DNA of 64,000 nucleotides, taken from the NCBI RefSeq assembly GCF_002741055.1, contig NZ_CP016809.1, positions 6,054,501-6,118,500 on the forward strand, written 5' to 3'. Positions 19,057 to 28,338 of the stretch are shown here, one piece after another. Numbering within the stretch: position 1 is the first letter of the stretch; each line of letters starts with the position of its first letter. The notes under the pieces are model-generated. The model did not search any database. It was given only the letters and a program-made list of their open reading frames with translations, and had not been told where the DNA came from. The stretch is from Paenibacillus ihbetae. Its GTDB lineage: Bacteria > Bacillota > Bacilli > Paenibacillales > Paenibacillaceae. The position numbers and the translations under genes are program-made.

Positions 19057-19083
19057 TTGTAATGTCCACATGAACATTTACAA
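19057..19083. promoter_or_regulatory. Imperfect inverted repeat in divergent region
   Basis: TTGTAATGT and ACATTTACAA face each other across nine bases, between the AraC gene and the isomerase. It is a plausible operator for the AraC protein or a shared promoter element. Assignment is by position only. Confidence 0.35.
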
Positions 19084-19161
19084 CCTGTGGTTGGATGGTC
19101 TTTTCCCAATGTATCGCCGCTTGATCATGTGAAATCATCCGTTAAGAAAGGGAAGGGTCCA

Positions 19162-19986
19162 ATGATTACGTTAACCGGATTTTCAGACGAGATATCCCCG
19201 GATTTGGATGTTCAGCTGGATGTCCTGGAATCCGAAAGCATCCGTTATCTTGAGCTTCGAGGCGTTTGGGGCAAAAATGTGCTGCAGTTGACGGAAGAGG
19301 AAGCGTTGACCGTGAAAGAACGATTAGCGGAGCGGAGGGTCGGAGTCTCCTCGATCGGCTCGCCGATCGGGAAAATCCAAATCACCGACGACTTTGAAAC
19401 CCATCTCGAGGACGCTCGGCGCGCCGTACGTCTAGCCAAGTTTTTCCAGGCGCCTTTTGTACGCGTGTTCTCCTTTTACATTCCGGACGGGGACTACGAG
19501 AAGCATCGGCCTGAAGTGATACGGCGCATGCAACGACTCGCTCAATTGGCTGAACGCGAAGGCGTGGTTCTGCTTCATGAGAATGAAAGCCATATTTATG
19601 GAGACACCGGCGAGCGATGTTTGGATCTGCTTCAAACGGTTTCATCCTTCCATTTGCGGGCAGCCTTTGATCCGGCGAATTTCGTGCAGTGCGGCGTGAA
19701 GCCCGTCAATGAGGCCTATCCACTGGTAGGCGATTATACGTCGTATATTCATGTGAAAGACGCCATCATGGGGAAGGGGACCGTCGTACCTGCAGGCGAT
19801 GGCGACGGCGAGCTCCGCGAGCTCATTCATGAGCTCAGCCGCAGGCGATTTTCAGGGTTTATGTCGTTGGAGCCGCATCTGCGGGCCGCCGGAACATTCG
19901 AGGGATTCACGAATCCGGGGCTTTTCGTTGCGGCATCCAAAGCGATAAAGCGATTGTTAGCGGAGCAAGGAATGGAATGGAATTGA
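19162..19986 (+). CDS. Sugar phosphate isomerase/epimerase (xylose isomerase-like TIM barrel)
   Basis: A TIM-barrel protein of the AP-endonuclease-2 superfamily: LTGFSDEISPDL at the start, metal-binding Glu in LLHENESHIYGDTG, AFDPANFVQCG, YIHVKDA and a late Glu in SLEPHL. These enzymes isomerise or epimerise sugars or inositols using a metal. ATG 19162 is chosen because of the GAAAGGGAAGGG site; an upstream in-frame start at 19087 would overlap the operator region. It lies just upstream of the glucuronoxylanase and could act on uronic or aldose sugars released from xylan. The precise substrate is unknown. Confidence 0.82.
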   Translation: MITLTGFSDEISPDLDVQLDVLESESIRYLELRGVWGKNVLQLTEEEALTVKERLAERRVGVSSIGSPIGKIQITDDFETHLEDARRAVRLAKFFQAPFVRVFSFYIPDGDYEKHRPEVIRRMQRLAQLAEREGVVLLHENESHIYGDTGERCLDLLQTVSSFHLRAAFDPANFVQCGVKPVNEAYPLVGDYTSYIHVKDAIMGKGTVVPAGDGDGELRELIHELSRRRFSGFMSLEPHLRAAGTFEGFTNPGLFVAASKAIKRLLAEQGMEWN

Positions 19987-20054
19987 CAGGCTGAATATGG
20001 ATTCAACACGTGACCTTGGTTTGAGGAGCCAAAAAATTCGAGAGGAGCTTTCTC

Positions 20055-21323
20055 ATGAATTTACGGTTTAAGAAATACTTATGCGTATGTTTGTCTCTTG
20101 CCATCGCTTTGTCCATTCTGGCTGCACCTGGCAATACTGCCGCAGCCAGTGATGCCGTCATCAATGTCTCCTCGGAGAAGCAAGTGATTCGCGGCTTCGG
20201 AGGCATCAACCACCCGGCATGGATCGGCGATTTGACGGCGGCGCAGAGGGATACCGCTTTCGGAAACGGAATGAACCAGTTAGGTTTTTCGATCTTAAGA
20301 ATCTACGTGCATGAAGACCGAAATCAATGGTACCGTGAGGTGGAGACGGCCAAACGGGCCATTGCCCTTGGAGCCATCGTATTTGCTTCCCCATGGAATC
20401 CTCCGGCCGATATGGTTGAGACCTTCAACCATAACGGCGATACGACGGCAAAGCGGCTTCGTTACGACAAATATGCCGCGTATGCCCAGCATCTTAACGA
20501 TTTCGTAACGTACATGAGAAACAATGGCGTCGATCTGTATGCGATATCCGTTCAAAACGAGCCCGATTATGCACATGACTGGACGTGGTGGACACCGCAG
20601 GAAATGCTTCGGTTTATGAAAGAAAATGCCGGATCGATCAACACGAGAGTCATCGCGCCGGAATCGTTCCAGTATCTGAAAAATATGTCGGATCCGATTT
20701 TGAACGATCCCCAGGCGCTTGCCAATATGGATATTCTCGGCGCTCATCTGTACGGGACCCCGATTAGCAATTTCGCTTATCCGTTATTCAAACAAAAAGG
20801 AGCGGGCAAAGATCTCTGGATGACGGAGGTATATTACCCGAACAGCGACAACAACTCGGCGGATCGCTGGCCCGAAGCCCTTGATGTGTCTTACCATATC
20901 CACAATGCGCTGGTAGAGGGAGATTTTCAAGCCTACGTGTGGTGGTATATCCGCAGATCTTACGGTCCGATGAAGGAGGACGGCACGATCAGCAAACGCG
21001 GCTACAATATGGCTCATTTCTCCAAATTCGTCCGCCCCGGCTATGTCAGGGTGGATGCCACGAAAAATCCTGAATCCAACGTTTACGTATCAGCCTATAA
21101 AGGTGACAACAAAATCGTTATCGTTGCGATTAACCGGAGCAGCGCCGGGGTCAATCAGAACTTTGTACTGCAAAACGGATCGGTTTCGCAGGTATCAAGG
21201 TGGATCACAAGCGGCAGCAGCAATCTACAACCCGGTACGACTCTCAACGTAACGGGGAGCAACTTCTGGGCCCATCTTCCCGCGCAGAGCGTTACGACCT
21301 TTGTAAGCGAACTCAGGCGGTAA
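20055..21323 (+). CDS. xynC: Glucuronoxylan endo-xylanase XynC, GH30_8
   Basis: The secreted 422-residue protein matches Bacillus XynC in length and layout: a signal peptide ending near AAA at residues 30-32, a barrel with acid/base Glu near 169 (VQNEPDYAHDW) and nucleophile Glu near 258 (WMTEVYYPNS), and a C-terminal beta-sandwich side domain. GH30_8 enzymes cut xylan only near methylglucuronic acid branches; the YIRRSYGPMKEDG segment fits the uronate-binding part. GAGAGGAGC precedes the ATG. It complements the two GH10 enzymes, which prefer unbranched stretches. A strong terminator follows. Confidence 0.94.
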   Translation: MNLRFKKYLCVCLSLAIALSILAAPGNTAAASDAVINVSSEKQVIRGFGGINHPAWIGDLTAAQRDTAFGNGMNQLGFSILRIYVHEDRNQWYREVETAKRAIALGAIVFASPWNPPADMVETFNHNGDTTAKRLRYDKYAAYAQHLNDFVTYMRNNGVDLYAISVQNEPDYAHDWTWWTPQEMLRFMKENAGSINTRVIAPESFQYLKNMSDPILNDPQALANMDILGAHLYGTPISNFAYPLFKQKGAGKDLWMTEVYYPNSDNNSADRWPEALDVSYHIHNALVEGDFQAYVWWYIRRSYGPMKEDGTISKRGYNMAHFSKFVRPGYVRVDATKNPESNVYVSAYKGDNKIVIVAINRSSAGVNQNFVLQNGSVSQVSRWITSGSSNLQPGTTLNVTGSNFWAHLPAQSVTTFVSELRR

Positions 21324-21366
21324 TTTATCGTCCAAGGTGTTGGTATCAATAATAAGCAGCAGTTTT

Positions 21367-21420
21367 AACAAAGAGCTGTCTCCAGGTCATGCAGGCGACT
21401 TGGAAGGGCAGCTCTTTGTT
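21367..21420 (+). terminator. Terminator after xynC
   Basis: Perfect 12-bp arms AACAAAGAGCTG and CAGCTCTTTGTT. The 3' T-rich end is short. Confidence 0.75.
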
Positions 21421-21585
21421 CTGGGCAGGAATTAATCCGCAATTTCAGCCGTAAGCGCGGCTGGATGCATGAGAGGGAGCAAAGCAAGTTCTGGGCTCCT
21501 CCTATTCCCTAGGCGATGGCTCCGGTGTTATTCTATTGCCTTGTAAGGAGTTGGCGTCACTTCGCTCCCAGCCTATAGCCTTGGT

Positions 21586-21617
21586 AAGCAATTGTACCCC
21601 GAGGAAGGAATTGTACC
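21586..21617 (+). promoter_or_regulatory. Tandem direct repeats, possible AraC-type operator
   Basis: AAGCAATTGTACC (21586-21598) and AAGGAATTGTACC (21605-21617) differ at one base and start 19 bases apart, close to two helical turns. The core AATTGTAC occurs again at 24154-24161, upstream of the permease genes. AraC proteins often bind such tandem repeats. Confidence 0.45.
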
Positions 21618-21661
21618 TTTTTCTTGCGAACAGTCAAGTGTATCATCGTATTGCTTTACTT

Positions 21662-21675
21662 TGAAAACGCTTACT
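21662..21675 (+). promoter_or_regulatory. CcpA cre-like site
   Basis: TGAAAACGCTTACT matches the cre consensus at 13 of 14 positions, immediately upstream of the ribosome site of the membrane AraC regulator. Confidence 0.55.
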
Positions 21676-21691
21676 ATTGAGGAGGGTACGT

Positions 21692-24007
21692 ATGCAGCGT
21701 TTATGGTCCAAGTTCTCCCCGGTATTCCGCAGATTTCTTATTTCCTACTTGATTGTGCTCTTGATCCCCCAAATTGCAGGCTATGCATCGTACAGGACTT
21801 CGATTGAAGTGGCGAAAGCAAGCTCAATCGAAAACAGCCTGAGTTCCTTGAATCTGGGAAAAGAGATCATCGAGCGTCATCTGGTGGAGGTGGAAGCCTT
21901 CACGAAGCAGCTTGCGATCAATCAGGATCTATATCGTCTGATCGCTGATCCCAAGCCGCTCGACAGCAACAACGTTTACGGCTTGGGACGTATGCAGCGC
22001 AGCCTGTCCATGTACAGCAGCACGAATGATTACCTCTCCGATTTCTTCATCTACATACGTAATTATAACGCCATTATTACGCCGAATACCGTCTATTACC
22101 GGCCCGAGCATTATTACGAGGCGAATCGGCTTGAAGGGTTGACGTTCGAGGAGTGGGAGGAGGCCGTATTGAAAAAACCGCATCTAAACGAGATGATGCC
22201 GCTTAAGAAATATAGGCGGGAAATCCGCGACACGGTGTTTGTCGAGACGCCTGCCGTCACGTTTCTGCAATCGATTCCGCTTAACAGCTTTAACAATCCG
22301 CAGGCGATGATCGGCGTACTGATCGATGAAGATCATATGGGCAGCCTGCTGCAAAATATCGTGGACCAATACGGGGGCTGGGCGTTGGTTGCGGACCGGG
22401 AAGGCAGCTTGATCTTGTCCAGGGGCATCGGAGAAGAGGAGGCCAAGCGCTTCACCGCAGCTTCTTCCGATGAGAACGGCGAGGTCAGCCCCACGGGAGA
22501 CGGACGGCTGTTGATCTCCATCCGGTCCGATCTGAACGGCTGGACCTATATGGCCGGAATACCGGAGCAGGCGCTGATGACGAAGGCCGATAGAATCCAG
22601 CGGGTCACGACGACGTTTACGCTGACTGCGCTGTTCATTGGCTTGCTGATTGGACTTGTCCTCGCTTACCGGCACAGTGCAAAGGTCCAGTCGCTCCTGT
22701 CCGTGTTTCGCGAGCAAAACCACATTTCCCGGGAGAAGATCGGCAACGAGTACGATTTCCTGGCCGGCAATATCGCGGCTCTGATCGCTAACAACAAATT
22801 GCTGGAGTCCTCACTGAACGATCAGCTCCCGCTGCTTAGGGATGCGTTTATCAAACGGCTGCTGACCGGCGACTTCTATACGCTGCGGGAGCTCGAGGCG
22901 GTCTCTAGTCAGACGGGAGTCCCGCTCCGCGGCGAGCAAGGACGCGCAGGCATTCTGAAAGTCGCCGGATATGGCAGTGCCGACAGCGAAGAAATCATCC
23001 AGGAACTCAGCGTTGCCCGGTTGATCGTCCGGCAGGCTTTGAGCCGGCTGGAACCCGATGTGCTGGTTACGGACTGGGGTTCGGACCAGATCGCTTTCGT
23101 GCATCCGATTGCCGAAGAGGCGCTGGACGTCTTTACTCGCCGCCTGGATGCCGGTTTGCTTGAACTGGTCGATGCCGTATATCGGCAGCATCGATTGTCG
23201 ATCACGATCGGGCTGGGTTCGGCGTTCGAAGCGTGGAACGGCGTGGCCGACTCTTTCAACGAAGCGCAGCAAGCGCTGGAATATGCCGTTCACACCGGGG
23301 CAGTCGGCATCACCCGGTTTGAGGATGCGATGAAGGCAACGGAGCTGTACTATTATCCGATTGAATCCGAACAGCGTATGCTCAATACACTCAAGGCGGG
23401 TGAGCTCGAGGAAACAAGCCGCCTTCTTGACCAGCTGTTCAGCCGGAACTTCGAAGAGAGGGAGCTGTCGTACGATATGACGCAGCAGCTCGTGATGGAG
23501 CTCAAGGGAACCTTTCTGAAGCTGGCCGAACAAAGAATATTCCACGACGAGTCGCTCACCGACCATATCAAAGAGCAGATCGCTGCAGTTGCGACGACGG
23601 ACGGGATCGATCAGCTCAGGGAGCGATTCGGGCAGCTCATTCAAGAGATCTGCATGGATGTCCGGAAGAAAAAATGCGACATGCATGCCGAGACCGTGGG
23701 TGAGATTATCCGCTACATCCACGAGCGTTATTCCGACGCCGAGCTGACGCTTTATCGTATCGCGGAGCATATTGGGAAGCCCGAGAAATATATATCCCAA
23801 ATGTTCAAGGAGCATACGGGAACGAATCCTTCGGATTACGTTGAACTGGTGAGGATCGGCAAGGCGGGCGAGCTGCTGCAGCAGAACCTTTTGACGATTG
23901 ACGAGATCGCCGCGCAGGTAGGGTATAACAGCGCGCATTCGTTCAGGAGGGCCTTCAAGCGGGTTCGCGGCGTGTCGCCGAGCACATTTCGGCAAATGGC
24001 CGATTAA
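21692..24007 (+). CDS. Membrane-spanning AraC-type one-component regulator
   Basis: A 771-residue protein with a membrane helix near residues 12-30, an extracellular sensor of about 270 residues (Cache-like), a second helix near 305-325 (TLTALFIGLLIGLVLAYRHS), a long cytoplasmic middle, and a C-terminal double helix-turn-helix (LYRIAEHIGKPEKYISQMF; IDEIAAQVGYNSAHSFRRAF). It fuses the sensor and DNA-binding parts that are split between YesM and YesN. ATG 21692 follows GGAGGG; three upstream codons belong to an alternative reading of the same frame. It precedes the permease-permease-binding protein genes and probably activates them. Confidence 0.9.
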   Translation: MQRLWSKFSPVFRRFLISYLIVLLIPQIAGYASYRTSIEVAKASSIENSLSSLNLGKEIIERHLVEVEAFTKQLAINQDLYRLIADPKPLDSNNVYGLGRMQRSLSMYSSTNDYLSDFFIYIRNYNAIITPNTVYYRPEHYYEANRLEGLTFEEWEEAVLKKPHLNEMMPLKKYRREIRDTVFVETPAVTFLQSIPLNSFNNPQAMIGVLIDEDHMGSLLQNIVDQYGGWALVADREGSLILSRGIGEEEAKRFTAASSDENGEVSPTGDGRLLISIRSDLNGWTYMAGIPEQALMTKADRIQRVTTTFTLTALFIGLLIGLVLAYRHSAKVQSLLSVFREQNHISREKIGNEYDFLAGNIAALIANNKLLESSLNDQLPLLRDAFIKRLLTGDFYTLRELEAVSSQTGVPLRGEQGRAGILKVAGYGSADSEEIIQELSVARLIVRQALSRLEPDVLVTDWGSDQIAFVHPIAEEALDVFTRRLDAGLLELVDAVYRQHRLSITIGLGSAFEAWNGVADSFNEAQQALEYAVHTGAVGITRFEDAMKATELYYYPIESEQRMLNTLKAGELEETSRLLDQLFSRNFEERELSYDMTQQLVMELKGTFLKLAEQRIFHDESLTDHIKEQIAAVATTDGIDQLRERFGQLIQEICMDVRKKKCDMHAETVGEIIRYIHERYSDAELTLYRIAEHIGKPEKYISQMFKEHTGTNPSDYVELVRIGKAGELLQQNLLTIDEIAAQVGYNSAHSFRRAFKRVRGVSPSTFRQMAD

Positions 24008-24153
24008 GGAAACGGCGGATTCGTCATCTTTAACGATAGGGTTGGTCTGCATCTGCTTAATGCATGGATGAACGTTTTGACAGACTTTTTTTATCGTATT
24101 CGCCATATGAAAAAAACGCGGAGCATCAAGGCTTGGAAAGCATCCGTTTCCGA

Positions 24154-24161
24154 AATTGTAC
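24154..24161 (+). promoter_or_regulatory. Third copy of the AATTGTAC motif
   Basis: The core of the tandem repeat found before the membrane AraC gene recurs here, about 120 bases upstream of the first permease. It may be a binding site for that regulator. Confidence 0.3.
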
Positions 24162-24219
24162 GGCCAGGGAGAAAGTGTGCCTTTACGGCGCGGAGCGTGC
24201 AATTTTATGATTACGCACA

Positions 24220-24233
24220 AGAAAGCGCTGCCA
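24220..24233 (+). promoter_or_regulatory. Weak cre-like site before the permease genes
   Basis: AGAAAGCGCTGCCA fits the cre consensus at 12 of 14 positions. It lies in the leader of the importer operon. Confidence 0.35.
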
Positions 24234-24245
24234 AATAAGTTCTGG

Positions 24246-24275
24246 CTTCATTGGCAGCTGCCCATTGAAGGAGGG
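24246..24275 (+). promoter_or_regulatory. Leader hairpin next to the permease ribosome site
   Basis: CTTCATTGGCAG and CTGCCCATTGAAG can pair with one mismatch and one bulge. The 3' arm contains the first bases of GAAGGAGG, the ribosome site, so folding could limit translation. The site directly abuts ATG 24276, which is too close for normal initiation. Confidence 0.4.
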
Positions 24276-25250
24276 ATGGAACTGAGTACGCTATTTTCCA
24301 AGTTCAAAACGGTCAGAGCCCCGAGCAATACACGCTCGGAAATCGGGAGATTTGCCTCCCGAAGCTTCAGAAGACATTGGCAGCTGTATCTGCTGGTCAT
24401 TCCGCCGGTCTTGTATTTCATCATCTTCAAGTACTTGCCTATGGCAAACGCCGTGCTTGCCTTCAAAAATTATAACGTGGTGAAAGGGATATGGGGCAGC
24501 CCATGGGTCGGCACGCAGTACTTCGAGATGTTTTTTCGCAACCCGGCGTTCGCGACGCTGATCAAAAATACGCTGTACATTTCGTTCTATCAATTGATCG
24601 TCGGGTTTCCGATTCCGATTCTGCTGGCGTTGGCTTTGAACGAGGTGAAGAGCGCAAGGTTCAAAAAAACCGTACAGATGGTCACCTATGCGCCATATTT
24701 CATCTCCACAGTGGTCATGGTGTCCATCATCATGCTGTTCTTGTCCCCGCGTCTTGGGATCGTGAATACCATTGCCGGCGCGCTTGGTTTTGAAGCGGTC
24801 AATTATCTTGGAGAGCCGGGCATGTTCCGCACGATCTACGTGCTGTCCGACGTATGGCAAACCATGGGCTACTCCGCCGTCATTTATCTTGCTGCTCTGG
24901 CTGGCGTGGACCCGTCCTTATATGAAGCGGCCAAGGTGGACGGCGCCAATCGGTTCCAGAAGATCCTGAATGTCGATCTTCCTGGGATCTTGCCGGCAGC
25001 GGTCATCATTCTGATTCTCAGCGTAGGCAACATCATGGCGCTCGGCTTCGAAAAAATGTACTTGCTGCAGAATCCGCTGAACCTGTCCACGTCCGAGATC
25101 ATTTCCACGTATGTGTACAAAATCGGATTGCTGAACGCGAACTACAGCTTCGCCACGGCGGTCGGATTGTTCAATTCTTTGATCAATCTGGTGCTGCTCC
25201 TTGTCGTCAACGCCATTGCCAAGCGGGCTTCCAATACAAGCCTTTGGTAG
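24276..25250 (+). CDS. Sugar ABC importer permease, LplB type
   Basis: A permease of the carbohydrate uptake 1 (CUT1) family with about six membrane helices. The inner loop carries the EAA-like motif (EAAKVDGANRFQKILNVDLPG) that contacts the ATPase. Start choice is unsure: GAAGGAGG abuts ATG 24276 with no spacing, while CTG 24282, in frame, sits at an ideal 7 bases. ATG codons at 24156 and 24207 have no site. The partner permease and binding protein follow directly. No ATPase gene is present, as is usual for this family, which shares MsmX-type ATPases. Confidence 0.9.
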   Translation: MELSTLFSKFKTVRAPSNTRSEIGRFASRSFRRHWQLYLLVIPPVLYFIIFKYLPMANAVLAFKNYNVVKGIWGSPWVGTQYFEMFFRNPAFATLIKNTLYISFYQLIVGFPIPILLALALNEVKSARFKKTVQMVTYAPYFISTVVMVSIIMLFLSPRLGIVNTIAGALGFEAVNYLGEPGMFRTIYVLSDVWQTMGYSAVIYLAALAGVDPSLYEAAKVDGANRFQKILNVDLPGILPAAVIILILSVGNIMALGFEKMYLLQNPLNLSTSEIISTYVYKIGLLNANYSFATAVGLFNSLINLVLLLVVNAIAKRASNTSLW

Positions 25251-25273
25251 ATATGAAAAAAGGAGTGAGTGAC

Positions 25274-26194
25274 ATGAACGCATTGCGGTCCAGTTCCGGA
25301 AGCCGCCGGAGCGTGAGGATCAAGGAGTCGCTGGGAGACCGCATCTTTCTGACCGTGACCTATATCTTGCTGACCTTGGTTCTAATTGCCGTCCTGTATC
25401 CGCTTATTTACATCGTAAGCTCATCACTGAGCAGTCCGAGCGCCGTCTCTGCAGGCAAGGTATGGCTGTGGCCGGTCGACGTATCCTTTGCAGGGTACGA
25501 GGCGGTGTTCCGAAACGGCCAGGTGCTGACAGGCTATGCCAATTCGCTGTTTTATACCGTTGCAGGCACGTTCATCAGCGTATCCCTGACGATCATGGTT
25601 GCATACCCGCTGTCGAAGAAGTCGTTTTTCGGCCGCACGCCGCTTATGGTATTCATTACTTTCACCATGCTGTTCTCCGGCGGATTGATCCCGACCTATC
25701 TGGTCGTCAAATCGATGGGCATGATCGATACGCGCTGGGCGCTGCTTATTCCGAATGCCGTGTGGGTGTGGCAGGTCATTATCGCCAGAACCTTCTTTCA
25801 GACCTCGATCCCAGATGAGCTCTCCGAGGCGGCGGATATCGACGGGTGCAGCGACATCCGCTACATTTTCAGCGTCGTTCTTCCGCTAGCCAAACCGATC
25901 ATCGCCGTGCTCTCGCTTATGTATGCGGTGGGGCAGTGGAACGCTTATTTCGATGCCCTGATTTACTTGAAATCGCAATCGCTCTATCCGCTTCAGCTCA
26001 TTCTCCGCAGCATTCTCATCTTGGGCAGCGGAACGGGCAATATGGACGCCGGGGAGATGGTGAAGCAGCAGCAAATGGCCGAGCTGATGAAATACTCGCT
26101 CATTGTGGTGGCAAGCCTCCCGGTGCTGGTGATCTATCCGTTCGTACAGCGTTATTTTGTGCAGGGCATGCTGATTGGCTCCGTGAAGGGCTGA
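25274..26194 (+). CDS. Sugar ABC importer permease, YtcP type
   Basis: The second permease of the importer, about 306 residues and six membrane helices, with the EAA-like loop SEAADIDGCSDIRYIFSVVL. ATG 25274 is chosen because AAAGGAGTGAGTGAC lies just upstream; ATG 25253 opens a nearby in-frame alternative. It starts 23 bases after the first permease and lies 53 bases before the binding protein, so the three form one operon. It probably imports xylan-derived oligosaccharides, judging by location. Confidence 0.9.
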   Translation: MNALRSSSGSRRSVRIKESLGDRIFLTVTYILLTLVLIAVLYPLIYIVSSSLSSPSAVSAGKVWLWPVDVSFAGYEAVFRNGQVLTGYANSLFYTVAGTFISVSLTIMVAYPLSKKSFFGRTPLMVFITFTMLFSGGLIPTYLVVKSMGMIDTRWALLIPNAVWVWQVIIARTFFQTSIPDELSEAADIDGCSDIRYIFSVVLPLAKPIIAVLSLMYAVGQWNAYFDALIYLKSQSLYPLQLILRSILILGSGTGNMDAGEMVKQQQMAELMKYSLIVVASLPVLVIYPFVQRYFVQGMLIGSVKG

Positions 26195-26247
26195 TCCCGG
26201 GCTGCTCTCATTGTGTTGCTTGACCAATTCGTGAGGAGGAGATTGAT

Positions 26248-27906
26248 TTGAGAAAAACAGGAACCCGTCTGCTTGTACTCATACTGATGCTTGGTTTGGT
26301 GCTTGCCGGATGCTCCGGCGGAAACGACAACGAAGGAAGCGAAGGGACAGAAGGCGGCTTACAGGATTCCGGTGAGAAGGTTACGATCAACGTATTTGCC
26401 CATCAAAGCTCGGATGTGGATCTGAAGACCAATAAGTTTACGAAAAAAATGGAAGAGCAATTCGGCATCAAGTTCAACTGGACAACCGTTCCGTTCGATG
26501 GTGCGGCCGAAAAACGCCAAATTTCGCTTGCTTCCGGCGACTATCCGGATTTGTATATGCTTATTCCTTGGGTGGACCGTTTCTCGCAGACGGACTTGCT
26601 GAAGTTCGGGCAGCAGGGGGTGATCATTCCGCTTAACGACCTGATCGAAGAGCATGCTCCCCACATTAAGGAAGTGCTGGAGAACAACGAATATTATAAA
26701 GCCATGAACACGGCTCCTGACGGCAAGATTTACGGATTGACCGGCTTAAACGAATGCTTCCACTGCTCATACCCGAATAAAATGTGGATCAATACGAAGT
26801 GGCTTGATCAGCTCGGACTTGCGCAGCCGACGACGCCGGAAGAATTCAAAGCGGTCCTTGAAGCCTTCAAGACGCAGGATCCGAACGGAAACGGCAAGGC
26901 GGACGAAGTGCCGCTCAGCGGATCCGTCGAAAATTTCGGCGTTCACGTGATTCCGTATCTCATGAACGGCTTTATTTACAACGACGACAGAACGTATCTC
27001 ATCATGAAGGAGGGCAAGGTCGACACCGCGGCGAACAAACCGGAATGGCGGGAAGCGCTGGCCTACATCAAATCGCTGTATGACGGCGGACTCATTGACC
27101 CGGGGGCGTTTACGCAAAATGCAGGCGCGTACAAAAAAATCGGGGATAACGCCGACGCACAGCTTTTGGGTGCCGGAGCAGGCATGCATCCCGCGCTGTT
27201 CTTAACCACAGGAGAAGATGCACCCTACAGCAAGGACTACAACCCGCTTCCGCCTCTGCAAGGACCGCACGCCAATTATGCAACGTTCAACTATCCGATC
27301 GATCCGGGCGCATCCTTCGTTCTGACGAATAAAGCGAGCAAAGAGACGCAGATCGCCGCCATTAAAATGCTGGATTATTTCTATACGCAAGAAGGGGCAA
27401 TGCTCTCCTATCTCGGTGAAGAGGGCAAGAGCTGGCGCAAGCCGCAGGATGGAGAAATCGCGCTGAACGACAAAGTGGAGCCGCTCTATAAATCGATCCC
27501 GCTTGAATCCGGGGAGCAGCCCCGCAATGACAGCTGGGGGGCACTAACCCAATATAACCATCACCGGGCATACCGCGATGCCGAGGTTCAGGGGACGGAT
27601 ATTTACGCGAACGATGGTTACGAACGCCGCCTGTACGAGGCAACGTTACTGATGGAAGGCAAGGAGCCGAAGGAAATATTCCCCCACTGGGCGCTGTGGG
27701 TTGATCCGTTGGTCGCTGATGAAGCCAGCATGATGCAGACCAACATCAAAGACTATGTCGACCAGAACGCTTTGCTGTTCATTACCGGCGCCAAGAGTCT
27801 GGATAAAGATTGGGAGGATTACGTGAAAGGACTGGAGGGCTTGAACATGCAGCGTTATCTTGAAATCATGCAGGCCGCCTACGACTCATCGACGATATCG
27901 AAGTAG
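26248..27906 (+). CDS. Oligosaccharide-binding lipoprotein, LplA type
   Basis: A 552-residue binding protein with a lipoprotein signal ending LAGC (Cys22), then a short Gly/Glu/Asn spacer and a large two-lobe fold. The size is typical of LplA-type proteins that partner LplB/YtcP permeases. The start is TTG, with GAGGAGGAG 7 bases upstream. It probably captures sugar fragments outside the cell and hands them to the two upstream permeases. A segment ECFHCSYPN contains two Cys separated by two residues, which is uncommon in exported lipoproteins. Confidence 0.9.
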   Translation: MRKTGTRLLVLILMLGLVLAGCSGGNDNEGSEGTEGGLQDSGEKVTINVFAHQSSDVDLKTNKFTKKMEEQFGIKFNWTTVPFDGAAEKRQISLASGDYPDLYMLIPWVDRFSQTDLLKFGQQGVIIPLNDLIEEHAPHIKEVLENNEYYKAMNTAPDGKIYGLTGLNECFHCSYPNKMWINTKWLDQLGLAQPTTPEEFKAVLEAFKTQDPNGNGKADEVPLSGSVENFGVHVIPYLMNGFIYNDDRTYLIMKEGKVDTAANKPEWREALAYIKSLYDGGLIDPGAFTQNAGAYKKIGDNADAQLLGAGAGMHPALFLTTGEDAPYSKDYNPLPPLQGPHANYATFNYPIDPGASFVLTNKASKETQIAAIKMLDYFYTQEGAMLSYLGEEGKSWRKPQDGEIALNDKVEPLYKSIPLESGEQPRNDSWGALTQYNHHRAYRDAEVQGTDIYANDGYERRLYEATLLMEGKEPKEIFPHWALWVDPLVADEASMMQTNIKDYVDQNALLFITGAKSLDKDWEDYVKGLEGLNMQRYLEIMQAAYDSSTISK

Positions 27907-28338
27907 ACTGCGGCGCGGTAAGCTCGGATTCATGGGGGCAGGAGCCTAGCGCGCAGGAAGCGGGGCTCTTGTTCCATCATGCATCCGGGGGTACGAAAAA
28001 ACATGAAGCTTCGCTAAGTCAAGCCTGTCCGGGCGCTCATCAGCTGCCATGCGAGGCTCGACAGCCCCTCCACGAAGTCTTCGGGGCCGTGATATCAAAA
28101 TAAGGTACAAATATGCGAGATTCGGCAATTTTTATTCTTCGATCGGATCGTTACAATGAGGTGGAATGCAGGTGGCTTGTGGGGGCATGGAATCCTATCC
28201 GCATGATTGGAGAATCGACTGTAACGATTAAACGGATGGATTACGCCCGATATACCGGTGCAAACTTTGACGATTTGTCTTTCGGCATGGTGATGGAGCT
28301 GAAATTGTGCAATCTATAAAGCGGATTGGAGGAGAAAC
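27907..28338. other. Intergenic region before GH95 gene
   Basis: A gap of 432 bases. Only a weak GC-rich hairpin around 27943-27975 was seen, with short arms and no clean T run. A 68-codon open frame at 28113-28319 lacks a ribosome site and recognisable similarity. No clear promoter was identified. Confidence 0.5.

Larger units (their letters stand above)
21324..21691. other. Intergenic region upstream of membrane AraC regulator
   Basis: This gap of 368 bases holds the xynC terminator, a pair of 13-base direct repeats and a cre-like site, all listed separately. No credible small gene was seen. Confidence 0.55.

Noticed and set aside
28113..28319. 68-codon open frame before the GH95 gene
   Set aside because: No ribosome site, no recognisable family and unremarkable composition.
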